Positions 34,564 to 43,265 of a stretch of 64,000 nucleotides of DNA are shown piece after piece. This stretch comes from Actinomadura meyerae (GTDB lineage Bacteria; Actinomycetota; Actinomycetes; Streptosporangiales; Streptosporangiaceae), in contig NZ_FZOR01000036.1 of the NCBI RefSeq assembly GCF_900188445.1, forward strand, positions 1-64,000, given 5' to 3'. Numbering within the stretch: the stretch's first letter is position 1; each line of letters starts with the position of its first letter. Made by a program: the position numbers and the translations under genes. The notes beneath the pieces were generated by a model. It searched no databases and had not been told where the DNA came from. It saw nothing but the letters and a program-made list of their open reading frames with translations.

Positions 34564-35748
34564 ATGGCGAAGAAGCTCTACGAGCGCGACAAGCCCCACC
34601 TGAACATCGGGACGATGGGGCACGTCGACCACGGCAAGACGACGCTGACCGCGGCGATCACGAAGGTGCTCGCCGAGCGCGGGCTCGCGTCGGCGGTGCC
34701 GTTCGACCGCATCGACCGGGCCCCGGAGGAGCGCGACCGCGGCATCACCATCAACGTCGCGCACGTCCAGTACGCGACCGCGACCAGGCACTACGCCCAC
34801 GTCGACATGCCCGGCCACGCCGACTACGTGAAGAACATGATCTCCGGTGCCGCCCAGGTGGACGGGGCCGTGCTCGTGGTCTCCGCGCAGGACGGCGCCA
34901 TGCCGCAGACGCGGGAGCACATCGTGCTCGCGCGGCAGGTCGGCGTCGAGCACATCGTGGTGGCGCTGAACAAGGCCGACATGGTGGACGACACCGAGCT
35001 GCTCGACCTCGTCGAGCTGGAGGTCCGGGAGCTGCTGTCCGAGTACGGGTTCCCCGGCGAGGAGATACCGATCGTCCGGGTGTCCGGGCTGCGGGCGCTG
35101 GAGGGCGACCCGTACTGGACGGCCCGCATCGGCGACCTGCTCGACGCGATCGACGCGTACGTGCCCGTCCCGCGCAGGGTGCTGGACGCGCCGTTCCTCA
35201 TGCCGGTCGAGAGCGTGCTCACGATCACCGGGCGCGGCACCGTCGTGACCGGGGTCGTGGCGCAGGGCTCGGTCCGGCTCGGGGACGCGGTGGAGGTCGT
35301 CGGGCTCGGCGAGTCGTTCGGCACCGTCGCGACGGGGCTGGAGACGTTCGGGCAGACGATGGACCGCGCGGAGGCGGGCGACAACACGGCCATGCTGCTG
35401 CGCGGGGTCAAGCGCGACCAGGTGCGGCGGGGCCAGGTGGTCAGCGCGCCGGGCGCGATCCGGCCGCACCTGCGGTTCCGGGCGCGGGTCCGGGTGCTGA
35501 CCGCCGCCGAGGGCGGCCGGTCCCGGCCGTTCTTCCACGGGTACCGGCCGCAGTTCCACTTCCGCACGACGGACGTGGTCGGCGGCATCGACCTCGGCGG
35601 CGAGGGCGGCATGGCGCTGCCCGGCGACACCGTCGACATGGCCGTCGAGCTGGGCAAGCCGGTCGCGATGACCGCCGGGCTCGGCTTCGCGGTGCGCGAG
35701 GGCGGCCGGACGGTCGGCGCCGGCACGGTGACCGAGCTGCTCGACTAG
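34564..35748 (+). CDS. Divergent EF-Tu paralogue (EF-Tu3-like)
   Basis: A 394-residue full-length translation elongation factor Tu. All GTPase motifs are kept: GHVDHGKT (19-26), RGITI (59-63), DMPGH (81-85) and NKAD (136-139). It differs from housekeeping EF-Tu at normally fixed sites: Met82 where Cys is usual in DCPGH, VSGLRAL for the VSALKAL G5 region, and MTAGLGF for MDDGLRF in domain III. It stands alone, without fusA, rpsG or rpsJ nearby. Streptomyces carry a comparable third tuf gene linked to elfamycin resistance or stringent conditions. The ribosome site GAGGACGG precedes ATG 34564. Confidence 0.85.
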   Translation: MAKKLYERDKPHLNIGTMGHVDHGKTTLTAAITKVLAERGLASAVPFDRIDRAPEERDRGITINVAHVQYATATRHYAHVDMPGHADYVKNMISGAAQVDGAVLVVSAQDGAMPQTREHIVLARQVGVEHIVVALNKADMVDDTELLDLVELEVRELLSEYGFPGEEIPIVRVSGLRALEGDPYWTARIGDLLDAIDAYVPVPRRVLDAPFLMPVESVLTITGRGTVVTGVVAQGSVRLGDAVEVVGLGESFGTVATGLETFGQTMDRAEAGDNTAMLLRGVKRDQVRRGQVVSAPGAIRPHLRFRARVRVLTAAEGGRSRPFFHGYRPQFHFRTTDVVGGIDLGGEGGMALPGDTVDMAVELGKPVAMTAGLGFAVREGGRTVGAGTVTELLD

Positions 35749-35770
35749 CGGGGGCTGCTCGACTAGCGGG
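35736..35770. repeat. 18-bp tandem duplication spanning the EF-Tu paralogue stop
   Basis: GCTGCTCGACTAGCGGGG occurs at 35736-35753 and again from 35754 (17 of 18 bases). Each copy contains the codons for Leu-Leu-Asp and a TAG in the same frame. Confidence 0.9.
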
Positions 35771-35793
35771 ACGGCCGCGCGACCAGCGGGGCG

Positions 35794-35823
35794 GGGGCCC
35801 GGCGGAGGAATCCGCCGGGTCCC
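35794..35823. terminator. Hairpin terminator after the EF-Tu paralogue
   Basis: CCCGGCGGA pairs with TCCGCCGGG around GGAA, extended after one mismatch by GGG/CCC, then CTTAG. It lies about 50 bases after the stop. Confidence 0.65.
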
Positions 35824-35952
35824 TTAGCCTGTGGAACGCCCGGAATCGCCGCATCCTGGATGACCGCGTGGTCGGGAAACGCTGGCGGATGCGATCTTGA
35901 TGTGGTGAGATTTCGGCATTACCCCCGCAGATAGCCCCATTCTGGAGAACGT

Positions 35953-36831
35953 GTGCGATCCCCCCGCGCCCTGATCCCCCTGCTCTCGGTCGGCGCGGCC
36001 GCCGCGGTCGTCACCGCGGCCGCCGCCGGCGCGAGCATCGACGGCCTGCCGGGGGGTGGCGGACCCGCCCACGCCGACGCCCCGGCCCCCCGCCCGGCGG
36101 CGGTGACGATCAACGCGGTCACCTGGAACGTCTGCGGCGGCCCCGGCTGCCCGTCCGCGGCGGCGCCCGCCGCGCTCGCCAAGCAGATCGTCCAGCGGAC
36201 GAAGGCCACCGAGGTCGGCGGGCGCAAGGTCAGGACGAACGCCGTCCTCCTCCAGGAGGTCTGCGAGGGGCAGATCCGCACCGTCAAGAAGTCCGCGTCC
36301 ACCTGGACGTGGGCGTTCGCCGCCTCGCCCGGCGCCGCCGCCTGCGCGCAGGGCCAGGGCCGGGTCGGCGTCGCCATCGGCACCGACAGCCCGTTGACCG
36401 AGACCCGCCAGGCCAAGCTCCCGGCACCGGCGGGCCAGACGCGGATCGCCCTGTGCGGCGAGGTCGAGTCGTGGGCGACGCGGGTGTGCGTCACGCAGTT
36501 CAACCCGTCCGAGGGCGGCGACTGGCGGCAGAAGCAGGCGCGCGCGCTCGCCGTGCTCGGCGGCACCGACCGCGTCCTGCTCGGCGGCGACTTCGCCGAC
36601 AGCCCGGACAGCCCGGCGCTCGACCCCCTCTACGACGCCTACGCCGAGTGCGACCAGTCCGGGTCGTCCCGCACCGGCGCGATGACCCGCCAGAACTGGC
36701 AGGGCAGCGCCGTGCAGAAGACGGACTACCTGTTCCTCCCGAAGTCGGCCGGGGTCTCGTGCAGCGTCCCCGCCGCCCGCATCCGGACGTCCGACCACCG
36801 TCCGATGTCCGCCGAAGTCCGCTTCAAGTGA
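35953..36831 (+). CDS. Exported endonuclease/exonuclease/phosphatase-family protein
   Basis: A 292-residue protein. A signal peptide or anchor covers residues 1-30 (LIPLLSVGAAAAVVTAAAAG). The EEP fold shows NAVTWNVCGG at the first strand, LLQEV (metal-binding Glu), LLGGDFADSP (for GDFN) and a closing SDHRPM with the catalytic His. Cysteines are unusually frequent, as in an extracellular protein. It may be a secreted nuclease or phosphodiesterase; the substrate is not clear. GTG 35953 follows GGAGAAC. Confidence 0.8.
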   Translation: MRSPRALIPLLSVGAAAAVVTAAAAGASIDGLPGGGGPAHADAPAPRPAAVTINAVTWNVCGGPGCPSAAAPAALAKQIVQRTKATEVGGRKVRTNAVLLQEVCEGQIRTVKKSASTWTWAFAASPGAAACAQGQGRVGVAIGTDSPLTETRQAKLPAPAGQTRIALCGEVESWATRVCVTQFNPSEGGDWRQKQARALAVLGGTDRVLLGGDFADSPDSPALDPLYDAYAECDQSGSSRTGAMTRQNWQGSAVQKTDYLFLPKSAGVSCSVPAARIRTSDHRPMSAEVRFK

Positions 36832-36888
36832 CCACCGGGCCCCGGCCCACCGCACCGCGATGGCCCGAGGCCCGGCCTCCTCAGTCGG

Positions 36889-38445
36889 CTAATGCACTGA
36901 CCTGTCCTTGCCCTCCCAATAAGGGGCGCGGAGTTCGCGCTTGAGGATCTTGCCGGTGGGGTTGCGGGGGATCTCGTCGCGGCGCTCGACCGAGCTCGGG
37001 CACTTGAAGTGGGCGAGGCGCTCGCGGCAGTACTCGATGATGTCCTTCTCGGGGACGTCCGAGGACAGCACGACCAGCGCCTTCGGGGTCTCGCCCCACC
37101 GCTCGTCCGGGACGCCGATGACCGCGCAGTCGGACACGGCGGGGTGGCCCATCAGGACGTTCTCCACCTCCGCCGGGTAGATGTTCTCCCCACCGGAGAT
37201 GATCATGTCCTTGACGCGGTCGTGGATGTAGAGGTAGCCGTCCTCGTCCAGGTAGCCCGCGTCGCCGGTGCGGAACCAGTTGTCGTCGGACAGGGCGCTC
37301 GCCGTCGCCTCCGGCATCCCCCAGTAGCCCTTCATGTTCTGCGGGGTCTTGCACAGGATCTCGCCGACCTGCCCGGCGGGCACCTCCTCCTGCGTCGCCG
37401 GGTCGACGATCCTCAGGACGGTGTTGTCGTTGGCGAGCCCGGCGCTGCGCAGCCGGTGGGTGTTCGGGCCGTCCGGGTCGTGGTCGGCGGCGGGCAGCAT
37501 CGTGATCGCGCCGGTGACCTCCGTCAGCCCGTACACCTGCATGAACTTGGTGTTCGGCAACATCCGCATGGCGCCGCGCAGGACGTCCTCGCTGATCGGG
37601 GACGCGCCGTACAGCATGAGCCGCAGGCTGGACAGGTCGCACGCGGCGACCTCCGGGATCAGCTGCATGAACTGGAGCAGCACCGGGACGAGGAAGATGT
37701 GCGTCACCCGGTGCCGCTCGATCGCCTGCGCGATCCGGGTGGGGTCGGGCTCGCGCGCGATGACGCCGGTGATCGCGTTGTAGATCGCGGAGACGGTGAG
37801 GACGTTGCCCGCGACGTGGTACATCGGCATCGCGACCATCAGGACGGACGACTCGTCGATGTCCCAGACGTCGGTCGTCACGCTCAGCGCGGCGAGGAAG
37901 TTGTCGTGCGTGAGCATGACGCCCTTGGGCAGCCCCGTCGTGCCGGACGAGTAGAGCTGGACGAACACGTCCGACGTCTCGGGCTCGTGGTCGGGCGGGG
38001 TGTCGGGCGCCGCGTCCACCCAGGCGGCGTAGTCCAGGTGGGAGTGGTCGGCGCCGTTCACGACCACCGTGTGGGTGGTGTGTTCGAGCTTGCCGGCGAT
38101 CGCGTCCAGGACGGGGACGAACTCCGGCCCGACGATGAAGACCTTCGCCTGCGCGTTGTTGACGATGTAGGCGACCTCGTCGGGGGCCAGCCGGTAGTTC
38201 ACGGGCACCTGGACGGCGCCGATGCGGGCCGCGCCGAACAGCTGCTCGGCGTACTCCAGCGAGTTCTTGTCCAGGATCGCGACCCGGTCGCCGCGGCCGA
38301 CGCCCGCGCCGGCGAGGGCGTTCGCGACCCGGTCGGCGCGCCGGTCGAAGTCGCGGAAGGTGATCTCGCTGTCGCCCGCGATGTACGCGAGCCGATCAGG
38401 ATGTGAACGTGCGCGTTCGCGCAGCACCTCAGTCAGACCGGGCAC
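36889..38445 (-). CDS. Fatty-acid-CoA ligase (AMP-binding, FadD-like)
   Basis: A 518-residue adenylate-forming enzyme that activates a carboxylic acid as acyl-AMP and then acyl-CoA. The AMP loop YSSGTTGLPKGV, the YGLTEVTG region, the GDAGYLDEDGYLYIHDR hinge and the C-terminal catalytic Lys in NPTGKILKR are all present. The chain length accepted is not evident. GTG 38445 has AAAGGGA seven bases upstream. It stands alone on the minus strand. Confidence 0.88.
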   Translation of the reverse strand: MPGLTEVLRERARSHPDRLAYIAGDSEITFRDFDRRADRVANALAGAGVGRGDRVAILDKNSLEYAEQLFGAARIGAVQVPVNYRLAPDEVAYIVNNAQAKVFIVGPEFVPVLDAIAGKLEHTTHTVVVNGADHSHLDYAAWVDAAPDTPPDHEPETSDVFVQLYSSGTTGLPKGVMLTHDNFLAALSVTTDVWDIDESSVLMVAMPMYHVAGNVLTVSAIYNAITGVIAREPDPTRIAQAIERHRVTHIFLVPVLLQFMQLIPEVAACDLSSLRLMLYGASPISEDVLRGAMRMLPNTKFMQVYGLTEVTGAITMLPAADHDPDGPNTHRLRSAGLANDNTVLRIVDPATQEEVPAGQVGEILCKTPQNMKGYWGMPEATASALSDDNWFRTGDAGYLDEDGYLYIHDRVKDMIISGGENIYPAEVENVLMGHPAVSDCAVIGVPDERWGETPKALVVLSSDVPEKDIIEYCRERLAHFKCPSSVERRDEIPRNPTGKILKRELRAPYWEGKDRSVH

Positions 38446-38532
38446 AGTATGTCCCTTTCGCCGATGACCGCCTGGTTATTCCGGCATCATGCGGTCACCG
38501 GCGAAGCCCCGCAAGGGGTATGAGCTGCTTGG

Positions 38533-38703
38533 TCAGCTCTTTCTGGACATCTTGGACACGGCGGTCACGGCGAGTACCACGATGACGGCGACGAATCCGA
38601 TGAAGAAGAAGAACTTGAGCATCGAGATGATGGCGCCGATGACGGTCATCGCCAGCCAGATCGCGAGCACTACACCGATGATGGTCAGGATCGTCTTACC
38701 CAT
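38533..38703 (-). CDS. Small membrane protein, 56 residues
   Basis: Two closely spaced hydrophobic segments (ILTIIGVVLAIWLAMTVIGAI and FFFFIGFVAVIVVLAVTAV, each under 22 with a short turn) and a basic end SKMSRKS. Similar small proteins are common in actinobacteria and have no known role. The ATG has GGAGAC directly upstream, which supports it as a real gene. Confidence 0.6.
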   Translation of the reverse strand: MGKTILTIIGVVLAIWLAMTVIGAIISMLKFFFFIGFVAVIVVLAVTAVSKMSRKS

Positions 38704-38819
38704 GTCTCCACCGTATGCGCCGGTTCCGCACCGGACATCACCCTTGGGGACGACCCTGGCCCCGACCCGTCCCCGACGCGCGGCGGAGCCGCACCCTGAG
38801 AACCCCTGGGGCCCGACCC

Positions 38820-39395
38820 CTACGGGCGCGGGAAGGGGCCGCCCGGCGGCGGACCCGACGGCGGGCCCGGAACAGGGGGCGCGCCAGGCCCCGGCGGGTA
38901 CGGCTGCCCGTGGCCGCCGGGCGGCGGGAAGGGCGGGCCGGACGGCCCGCGCGGCGCGAGGCTGCCCGCGACCATCACGACCCGCAGGCCGCCGAGCGCA
39001 CCCGCCGCCAGCGGGGCCAGCACGTCCCACTTCTCGAAGTGCGGCTTCAGCAGATCGGTGAGGAACCAGCCCGGCGTGCCGCCGTGCGTGGAGACGTACA
39101 GCAGGACACCGAGCCGCGTGCCGACGTACAGGGCGACGTAGGCCGCGACCACGGCGACGATCGGGGCGACCGGGCCGCGCGGGCGGGTGAGCATCAGCCC
39201 GATCGCCGTGAAGAAGCCCACGGCGAAGCACAGCACGGCGTAGTACCCCATCGAGCGCCGGACCTCCGCCAGGACGTCGGTCTCGTAGATGCCGAAGAAC
39301 ATCAGGAACGCGCCGACACCGGTCGCGACGGCGCCGCCGACGAGGATGGCGGCGATGGTCCCGATGACGGGCGTCGCGGTACGTGTCTGGGCCAT
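38820..39395 (-). CDS. Membrane protein with Pro/Gly-rich tail
   Basis: A 191-residue protein with four hydrophobic segments (for example GTIAAILVGGAVATGVGAFL and VAPIVAVVAAYVALYVG) and a cytoplasmic-looking Pro/Gly-rich tail of about 45 residues. No family is recognised. The ATG follows TTTAAT by six bases, a good leaderless pattern. It is divergent from the two-component system. Confidence 0.65.
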   Translation of the reverse strand: MAQTRTATPVIGTIAAILVGGAVATGVGAFLMFFGIYETDVLAEVRRSMGYYAVLCFAVGFFTAIGLMLTRPRGPVAPIVAVVAAYVALYVGTRLGVLLYVSTHGGTPGWFLTDLLKPHFEKWDVLAPLAAGALGGLRVVMVAGSLAPRGPSGPPFPPPGGHGQPYPPGPGAPPVPGPPSGPPPGGPFPRP

Positions 39396-39521
39396 CCGGA
39401 CATTAAACAGGCGATCATGCGCTCGCGCAGCTCGCCAGGTCGTGGCTCCGCCGCCGGTGAATCCTTACGGGGTGGTGACGAGTCCGGGTGAACGCCCCAT
39501 CCAGCGCATACGGTGTGCGGC

Positions 39522-40238
39522 GTGAACTCCATGACCCCCGCCGGACGCGTCCTCGTGGTCGACGACGACCCGACGGTGGCGGAGGTCGTCGCCCGCTACC
39601 TGGCCCGCGACGGGCACGAGGTGGCCTGCGTGGCGGACGGCCCGACGGCGCTGCGCCGGGCGCTCGACCACCCGCCGGACCTGATCGTCCTCGACCTCAT
39701 GCTGCCCGGCATGGACGGCCTGGAGGTGTGCCGCCGCCTCCGCGAGACCTCGGCCGTGCCGATCGTGATGCTGACGGCGCTCGGCGCGGAGACCGACCGG
39801 CTCATCGGGCTGGAGACCGGCGCCGACGACTACGTGACCAAGCCGTTCAGCCCCCGCGAGCTGGCCCTGCGCGTGCGGTCGGTGCTGCGCCGGGCCCGCG
39901 GCGCGCTGGTCCCCGCCGTCCCGGCCGCGCCGCTGCGCGACGGCGACCTCGTCGTGGACGTCGGCGCGCACGAGGCGGAGCTGCGCGGCGAGCGGCTCGC
40001 GCTCACCTCCCGCGAGTTCGACCTGCTGGCGTTCCTGCTCCGCCATCCGCGGCAGGCGTTCACCCGCGACCAGCTCCTGGAACGGGTCTGGGACTGGACG
40101 TTCGGCGACTCGTCCACGGTGACCGTGCACGTCCGGCGGCTGCGGGAGAAGATCGAGGACGACCCGACCACCCCGCGCCGCATCGTCACCGTGTGGGGCG
40201 TCGGCTACCGCTACGAGCCCGCGGCGGGCGCGCCGTGA
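39522..40238 (+). CDS. OmpR-family response regulator
   Basis: A 238-residue regulator. The receiver domain has VVDDDP and the phosphorylated Asp in IVLDLMLPG, with Lys in KPFSP. The C-terminal winged helix has LTSREFDLLAFLLRHP and VTVHVRRLREKIE. GTG 39522 follows TACGGT (39509-39514) by seven bases; ATG 39531 is the alternative. Its stop overlaps the kinase start (GTGA), so regulator and kinase are co-translated. Confidence 0.88.
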   Translation: MNSMTPAGRVLVVDDDPTVAEVVARYLARDGHEVACVADGPTALRRALDHPPDLIVLDLMLPGMDGLEVCRRLRETSAVPIVMLTALGAETDRLIGLETGADDYVTKPFSPRELALRVRSVLRRARGALVPAVPAAPLRDGDLVVDVGAHEAELRGERLALTSREFDLLAFLLRHPRQAFTRDQLLERVWDWTFGDSSTVTVHVRRLREKIEDDPTTPRRIVTVWGVGYRYEPAAGAP

Positions 40239-41359
40239 TCCCCTTCGAGGACCTGCTCTGGGTCGCCTGGTACTCGGTGCTCGCCGCGTGCACCGTGGCG
40301 GCAGCGGCGCTCGCCGTGCTGTACGCCCTGCGCGACCGCTCGGTCGCCACCCAGCTCGTCGTCGTGGGCGTGGCGACGGTGCTGGCGACGATCTCCGGCA
40401 TCATCGTGATCTCCTTCATGATGGTGCTGAACGACCATGACCGGTCGGTCGTCCTCGCGGTCGTGGCGGCCGCCGGCGTGGTCGCGATGGCGGTGTCGGT
40501 GCTGCTCGGGCGCCGCCTGGTGGCCGCGAACCGCACGCTCGTGGAGGCCGTCCGGGCCGACCGGTTCCGGCCCCCGGCGGCGCGCCTGCCCGCCGAGCTG
40601 GCCGAGCTGTCCCGCGAGCTGGAGGCCGCCTACGACCGGCTCGCCGCGTCCCACGAGCGCGAGCAGGCGCTGGAGGCGAGCCGCCGCGAGCTGGTCGCCT
40701 GGGTGAGCCACGACCTGCGGACCCCGCTGGCCGGGCTGCGCGCGATGGCCGAGGCCCTGGAGGACGAGGTCGTCGCCGACGCGCACACCGTCCACCGGTA
40801 CCACGGCCGCATCCGCGTCGAGGTGGAGCGGCTCGCGGAGATGGTGGACGACCTGTTCGAGCTGTCCCGGATCCACGCGGGCGCGCTGCGGCTGTCCCGC
40901 GAGCGCGTCGGCCTCGCGGACCTGGTCGCCGAGGCGGTCGCGGGCACCGAGGCGCTCGCCCGCGCGAAGGGCGTGCGGCTGCGCGGCGACGCCCGCGAGG
41001 GGCTGCCCGTCCAGGTGGACGCGGGGGAGCTGGGCCGCGCGCTGCGCAACCTCGTCGTCAACGCGATCCGGCACACCCCGAGCGACGGCGCCGTGGAGAT
41101 CATCGGCGAGGTCGCGGACGGGGAGGCGCGGGTGACGGTCGCCGACGCCTGCGGCGGCATCCCCGAGGACGACCTGCCGCGCGTGTTCGACGTCGCGTTC
41201 CGGGGCGAGGCGGCGCGCACCCCCGGCGGCGGCGCCGGTCTCGGGCTCGCCATCGCCCGCGGCATCGTGGAGGCGCACGCCGGGCACATCGGCGTCGCCA
41301 ACGACGGGCCCGGCTGCCGCTTCGAGGTCCGCCTCCCCCTGACCGCCGTCTCCCCCTGA
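40235..41359 (+). CDS. Membrane sensor histidine kinase
   Basis: A 374-residue kinase. Two or three N-terminal membrane spans fill residues 1-90 (LLWVAWYSVLAACTVAAAALAV, given as its start LLWVAWYSVLAAC, then further spans). The H box is WVSHDLRTPLAG, the N box LRNLVVNAIRHTPSDG, and the G boxes DACGGIP and GAGLGLAIARG. There is little extracellular sequence, so it may sense a membrane signal. It phosphorylates the co-translated OmpR-type regulator. Its stop codon is repeated in a 17-bp array. Confidence 0.85.
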   Translation: MIPFEDLLWVAWYSVLAACTVAAAALAVLYALRDRSVATQLVVVGVATVLATISGIIVISFMMVLNDHDRSVVLAVVAAAGVVAMAVSVLLGRRLVAANRTLVEAVRADRFRPPAARLPAELAELSRELEAAYDRLAASHEREQALEASRRELVAWVSHDLRTPLAGLRAMAEALEDEVVADAHTVHRYHGRIRVEVERLAEMVDDLFELSRIHAGALRLSRERVGLADLVAEAVAGTEALARAKGVRLRGDAREGLPVQVDAGELGRALRNLVVNAIRHTPSDGAVEIIGEVADGEARVTVADACGGIPEDDLPRVFDVAFRGEAARTPGGGAGLGLAIARGIVEAHAGHIGVANDGPGCRFEVRLPLTAVSP

Positions 41360-41390
41360 CCGGCGCCTCCCCATGACCGGCGCCTCCCCA
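41340..41390. repeat. 17-bp tandem repeat spanning the kinase stop
   Basis: TGACCGGCGCCTCCCCA occurs at 41357-41373 and 41374-41390. An imperfect copy lies at 41340-41356 inside the gene. The kinase stop is the TGA that begins the middle unit. Confidence 0.85.
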
Positions 41391-41445
41391 TGATCGCCGT
41401 CGGCCCATGACCGTGCGGCCCCGCCCCTGACCGCCGTCCGGCGGG

Positions 41446-41829
41446 TCAGGTCTCCAGGGTCTCGGCGATCGTCCGGAACGTGGGGCAGGGCCAGCGGGAC
41501 ATGCAGGCGCGGCACCGGCGGATGGGCCGGTCGGGGTCGCTGGTGATGCCGCCGGCCTCCTGCGGGCGGTGCAGGTCGAGGAGCCGGACGCCGAGGTCGG
41601 CGAACGCGATGACCTCCTCCCGGGCGCCGGCGAGGAAGGCGAGGTCCTCGCGGGACAGGCGCGTCCGGACGGGGACGAAGCCGTTCCGGTTCACCAGGCG
41701 GGACAGCAGCTGCGTGGAGGTCCGCCACGAGCTGGACTTCGCCGAGCGGGTCCGGATCGCCTCCAGGCGCTCGCGGAGCCGGGTCTCTCTCGGATCGGCC
41801 TTCGGTTGCACCCGCTCAGCCTCTCTCAC
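41446..41829 (-). CDS. Conserved-looking hypothetical protein with C-terminal Cys cluster
   Basis: A 127-residue protein, not recognised. The middle is polar and Arg-rich (SRLVNRNGFVPVRTRLSRED); the end has RRCRACMSRWPCPTF, three Cys that could bind metal or zinc. GTG 41829 has GGGAGG five bases upstream, which supports this start over the open frame to 41976. It is divergent from the STAS gene. Confidence 0.6.
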   Translation of the reverse strand: MREAERVQPKADPRETRLRERLEAIRTRSAKSSSWRTSTQLLSRLVNRNGFVPVRTRLSREDLAFLAGAREEVIAFADLGVRLLDLHRPQEAGGITSDPDRPIRRCRACMSRWPCPTFRTIAETLET

Positions 41830-42032
41830 TCCGGCCTCCCGTGCGGGGGGAACCGCGGAGATGATCGGCCGGCGTCGCACCCCCGGCGAACCTGGAATCA
41901 CGACATTACGGTACGTAGTAACCAAAGCGTGCGGGGCTGGCAAGGGGGCGACACGCCCAGGAAACACCCACGGCACAGGGGACTTGGCGAACTGTCTGGC
42001 CGACCGGCCGTTCCCGAGATAGTGTGCCGAAC

Positions 42033-42368
42033 GTGGAGCTAAATGTCTCGACCGCGTCTCAAGGAGGTCACGCCGTCGTCACGGCGACCGGCGAGCTGGA
42101 CCTGTACACCGCGCCCAGGCTGCAGGCGGCCCTCGCGGGGCTGCTCCGCGAGCAGGTCACCCGCATCGTGGTCGACATGAGCGGCGTCGAGTTCTGCGAC
42201 TCGACCGGCATGAACGTGCTGCTCTCGGCCATGAAGCGGCTCAAAGAGCAGGGCGGTGCGCTCGAACTCGCCGCCCCGCGCCCGGCCGTCCAGCGGATCC
42301 TGCAGGTCACCGGGCTCGACACCGTCTTCACCGTGACGAAGGCCGCGCCCGTCCCGGACGCCGGCTGA
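42033..42368 (+). CDS. STAS-domain anti-sigma factor antagonist
   Basis: A 111-residue single STAS domain like SpoIIAA/RsbV. The phosphorylation site region reads MSGVEFCDSTGMNVLL, with the usual D-S-x-G. It would bind an anti-sigma ATPase and release a sigma factor when dephosphorylated. GTG 42033 follows TAGTGT (42020-42025) by seven bases; GTG 42024 is the alternative. The HATPase at 30792 is a candidate partner, but they are 11 kb apart. Confidence 0.82.
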   Translation: MELNVSTASQGGHAVVTATGELDLYTAPRLQAALAGLLREQVTRIVVDMSGVEFCDSTGMNVLLSAMKRLKEQGGALELAAPRPAVQRILQVTGLDTVFTVTKAAPVPDAG

Positions 42369-42533
42369 CCCGTCCGGGACGTCCCGGCCGCCCGGCCGGC
42401 CTCCCGGGCGACCCACCGTCCGCCGACCGGAGGCGGCCCGCCGGGTGCGCCCCGGGGGTCGCCGTGTCGGCACGCCGGTAACGGTTCGCGGCGCCTGCCG
42501 CCGACCGCGCCCCGGCCGGACTACCATCGCGTT

Positions 42534-43265
42534 ATGCAGGACGTAGCGGTGATCATCCCGGCCAAGGACGAAGCCGACCGCATCGCGGCCACCGTCAAGG
42601 CCGCCCAGGAGCTGCCCGGCGCCGACCTCGTGGTGGTGGTCGACGACGGGTCGTCCGACGGCACCGGCCGGGTCGCGCGCGACGCCGGGGCCCGGGTCGT
42701 GCGGCACAGCCGCAACCGCGGCAAGGGCGCCGCGATGGAGACCGGCGCCGAGGCGGCGCGGCTGCTCGACGAGGGCCGCGACCAGCCCCGCCACCTGCTC
42801 TTCCTCGACGCCGACCTCGCCGAGACCGCCCGCGAGGCCGCGCCGCTCGTCGCGCCCGTCCGGGCCGGCGACGCCGACATGACGATCGCGGTGTTCACCA
42901 CGACGGTGAAGCTCGGCGGGCACGGGTTCGTGGTGCGGCTGTCCCGCGAGGGCATCCGCCGCGCCACCGGATGGGAGCCGGACGCCCCCCTCAACGGCCA
43001 GCGCTGCCTGACCCGGGCCGCGTTCGACGCGGCGCTGCCGCTCGCCCCCGGGTTCGGCGTGGAGACCGCGCTCACCATCGACCTGCTGCGGCAGGGCTTC
43101 CGGGTACACGAGGTGGAGGTGCCGCTCGCGCACCGCGCCACCGGCACCGACTGGCGCGCACAGCTGCACCGCGGCCGCCAGTTCCGGGACGTCGCGCGGG
43201 CGCTCGCGACGCGCGACCCGGCGGTGGCGCGGCGGCTGGACCGGCTGCGCGGCAGCCGCCGGTGA
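42534..43265 (+). CDS. Family 2 glycosyltransferase (DPG/DPM synthase-like)
   Basis: A 243-residue cytoplasmic GT2: VAVIIPAKDEADRIAATV, VVVDDGSSDGTG and the DxD element FLDADLAE. Family members transfer a sugar from a nucleotide sugar, often to polyprenyl phosphate. The ATG follows TACCAT by six bases. Its stop overlaps the start of the membrane transferase (GTGA), so it may supply the polyprenyl-phospho-sugar used by that enzyme. Confidence 0.82.
   Translation: MQDVAVIIPAKDEADRIAATVKAAQELPGADLVVVVDDGSSDGTGRVARDAGARVVRHSRNRGKGAAMETGAEAARLLDEGRDQPRHLLFLDADLAETAREAAPLVAPVRAGDADMTIAVFTTTVKLGGHGFVVRLSREGIRRATGWEPDAPLNGQRCLTRAAFDAALPLAPGFGVETALTIDLLRQGFRVHEVEVPLAHRATGTDWRAQLHRGRQFRDVARALATRDPAVARRLDRLRGSRR

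Noticed and set aside
34564-35748. Calling the EF-Tu paralogue antibiotic-resistant
   Set aside because: The residues I can align to known elfamycin-resistance positions near the C-terminus (FA-REGG) are unchanged; the differences nearby do not prove resistance.
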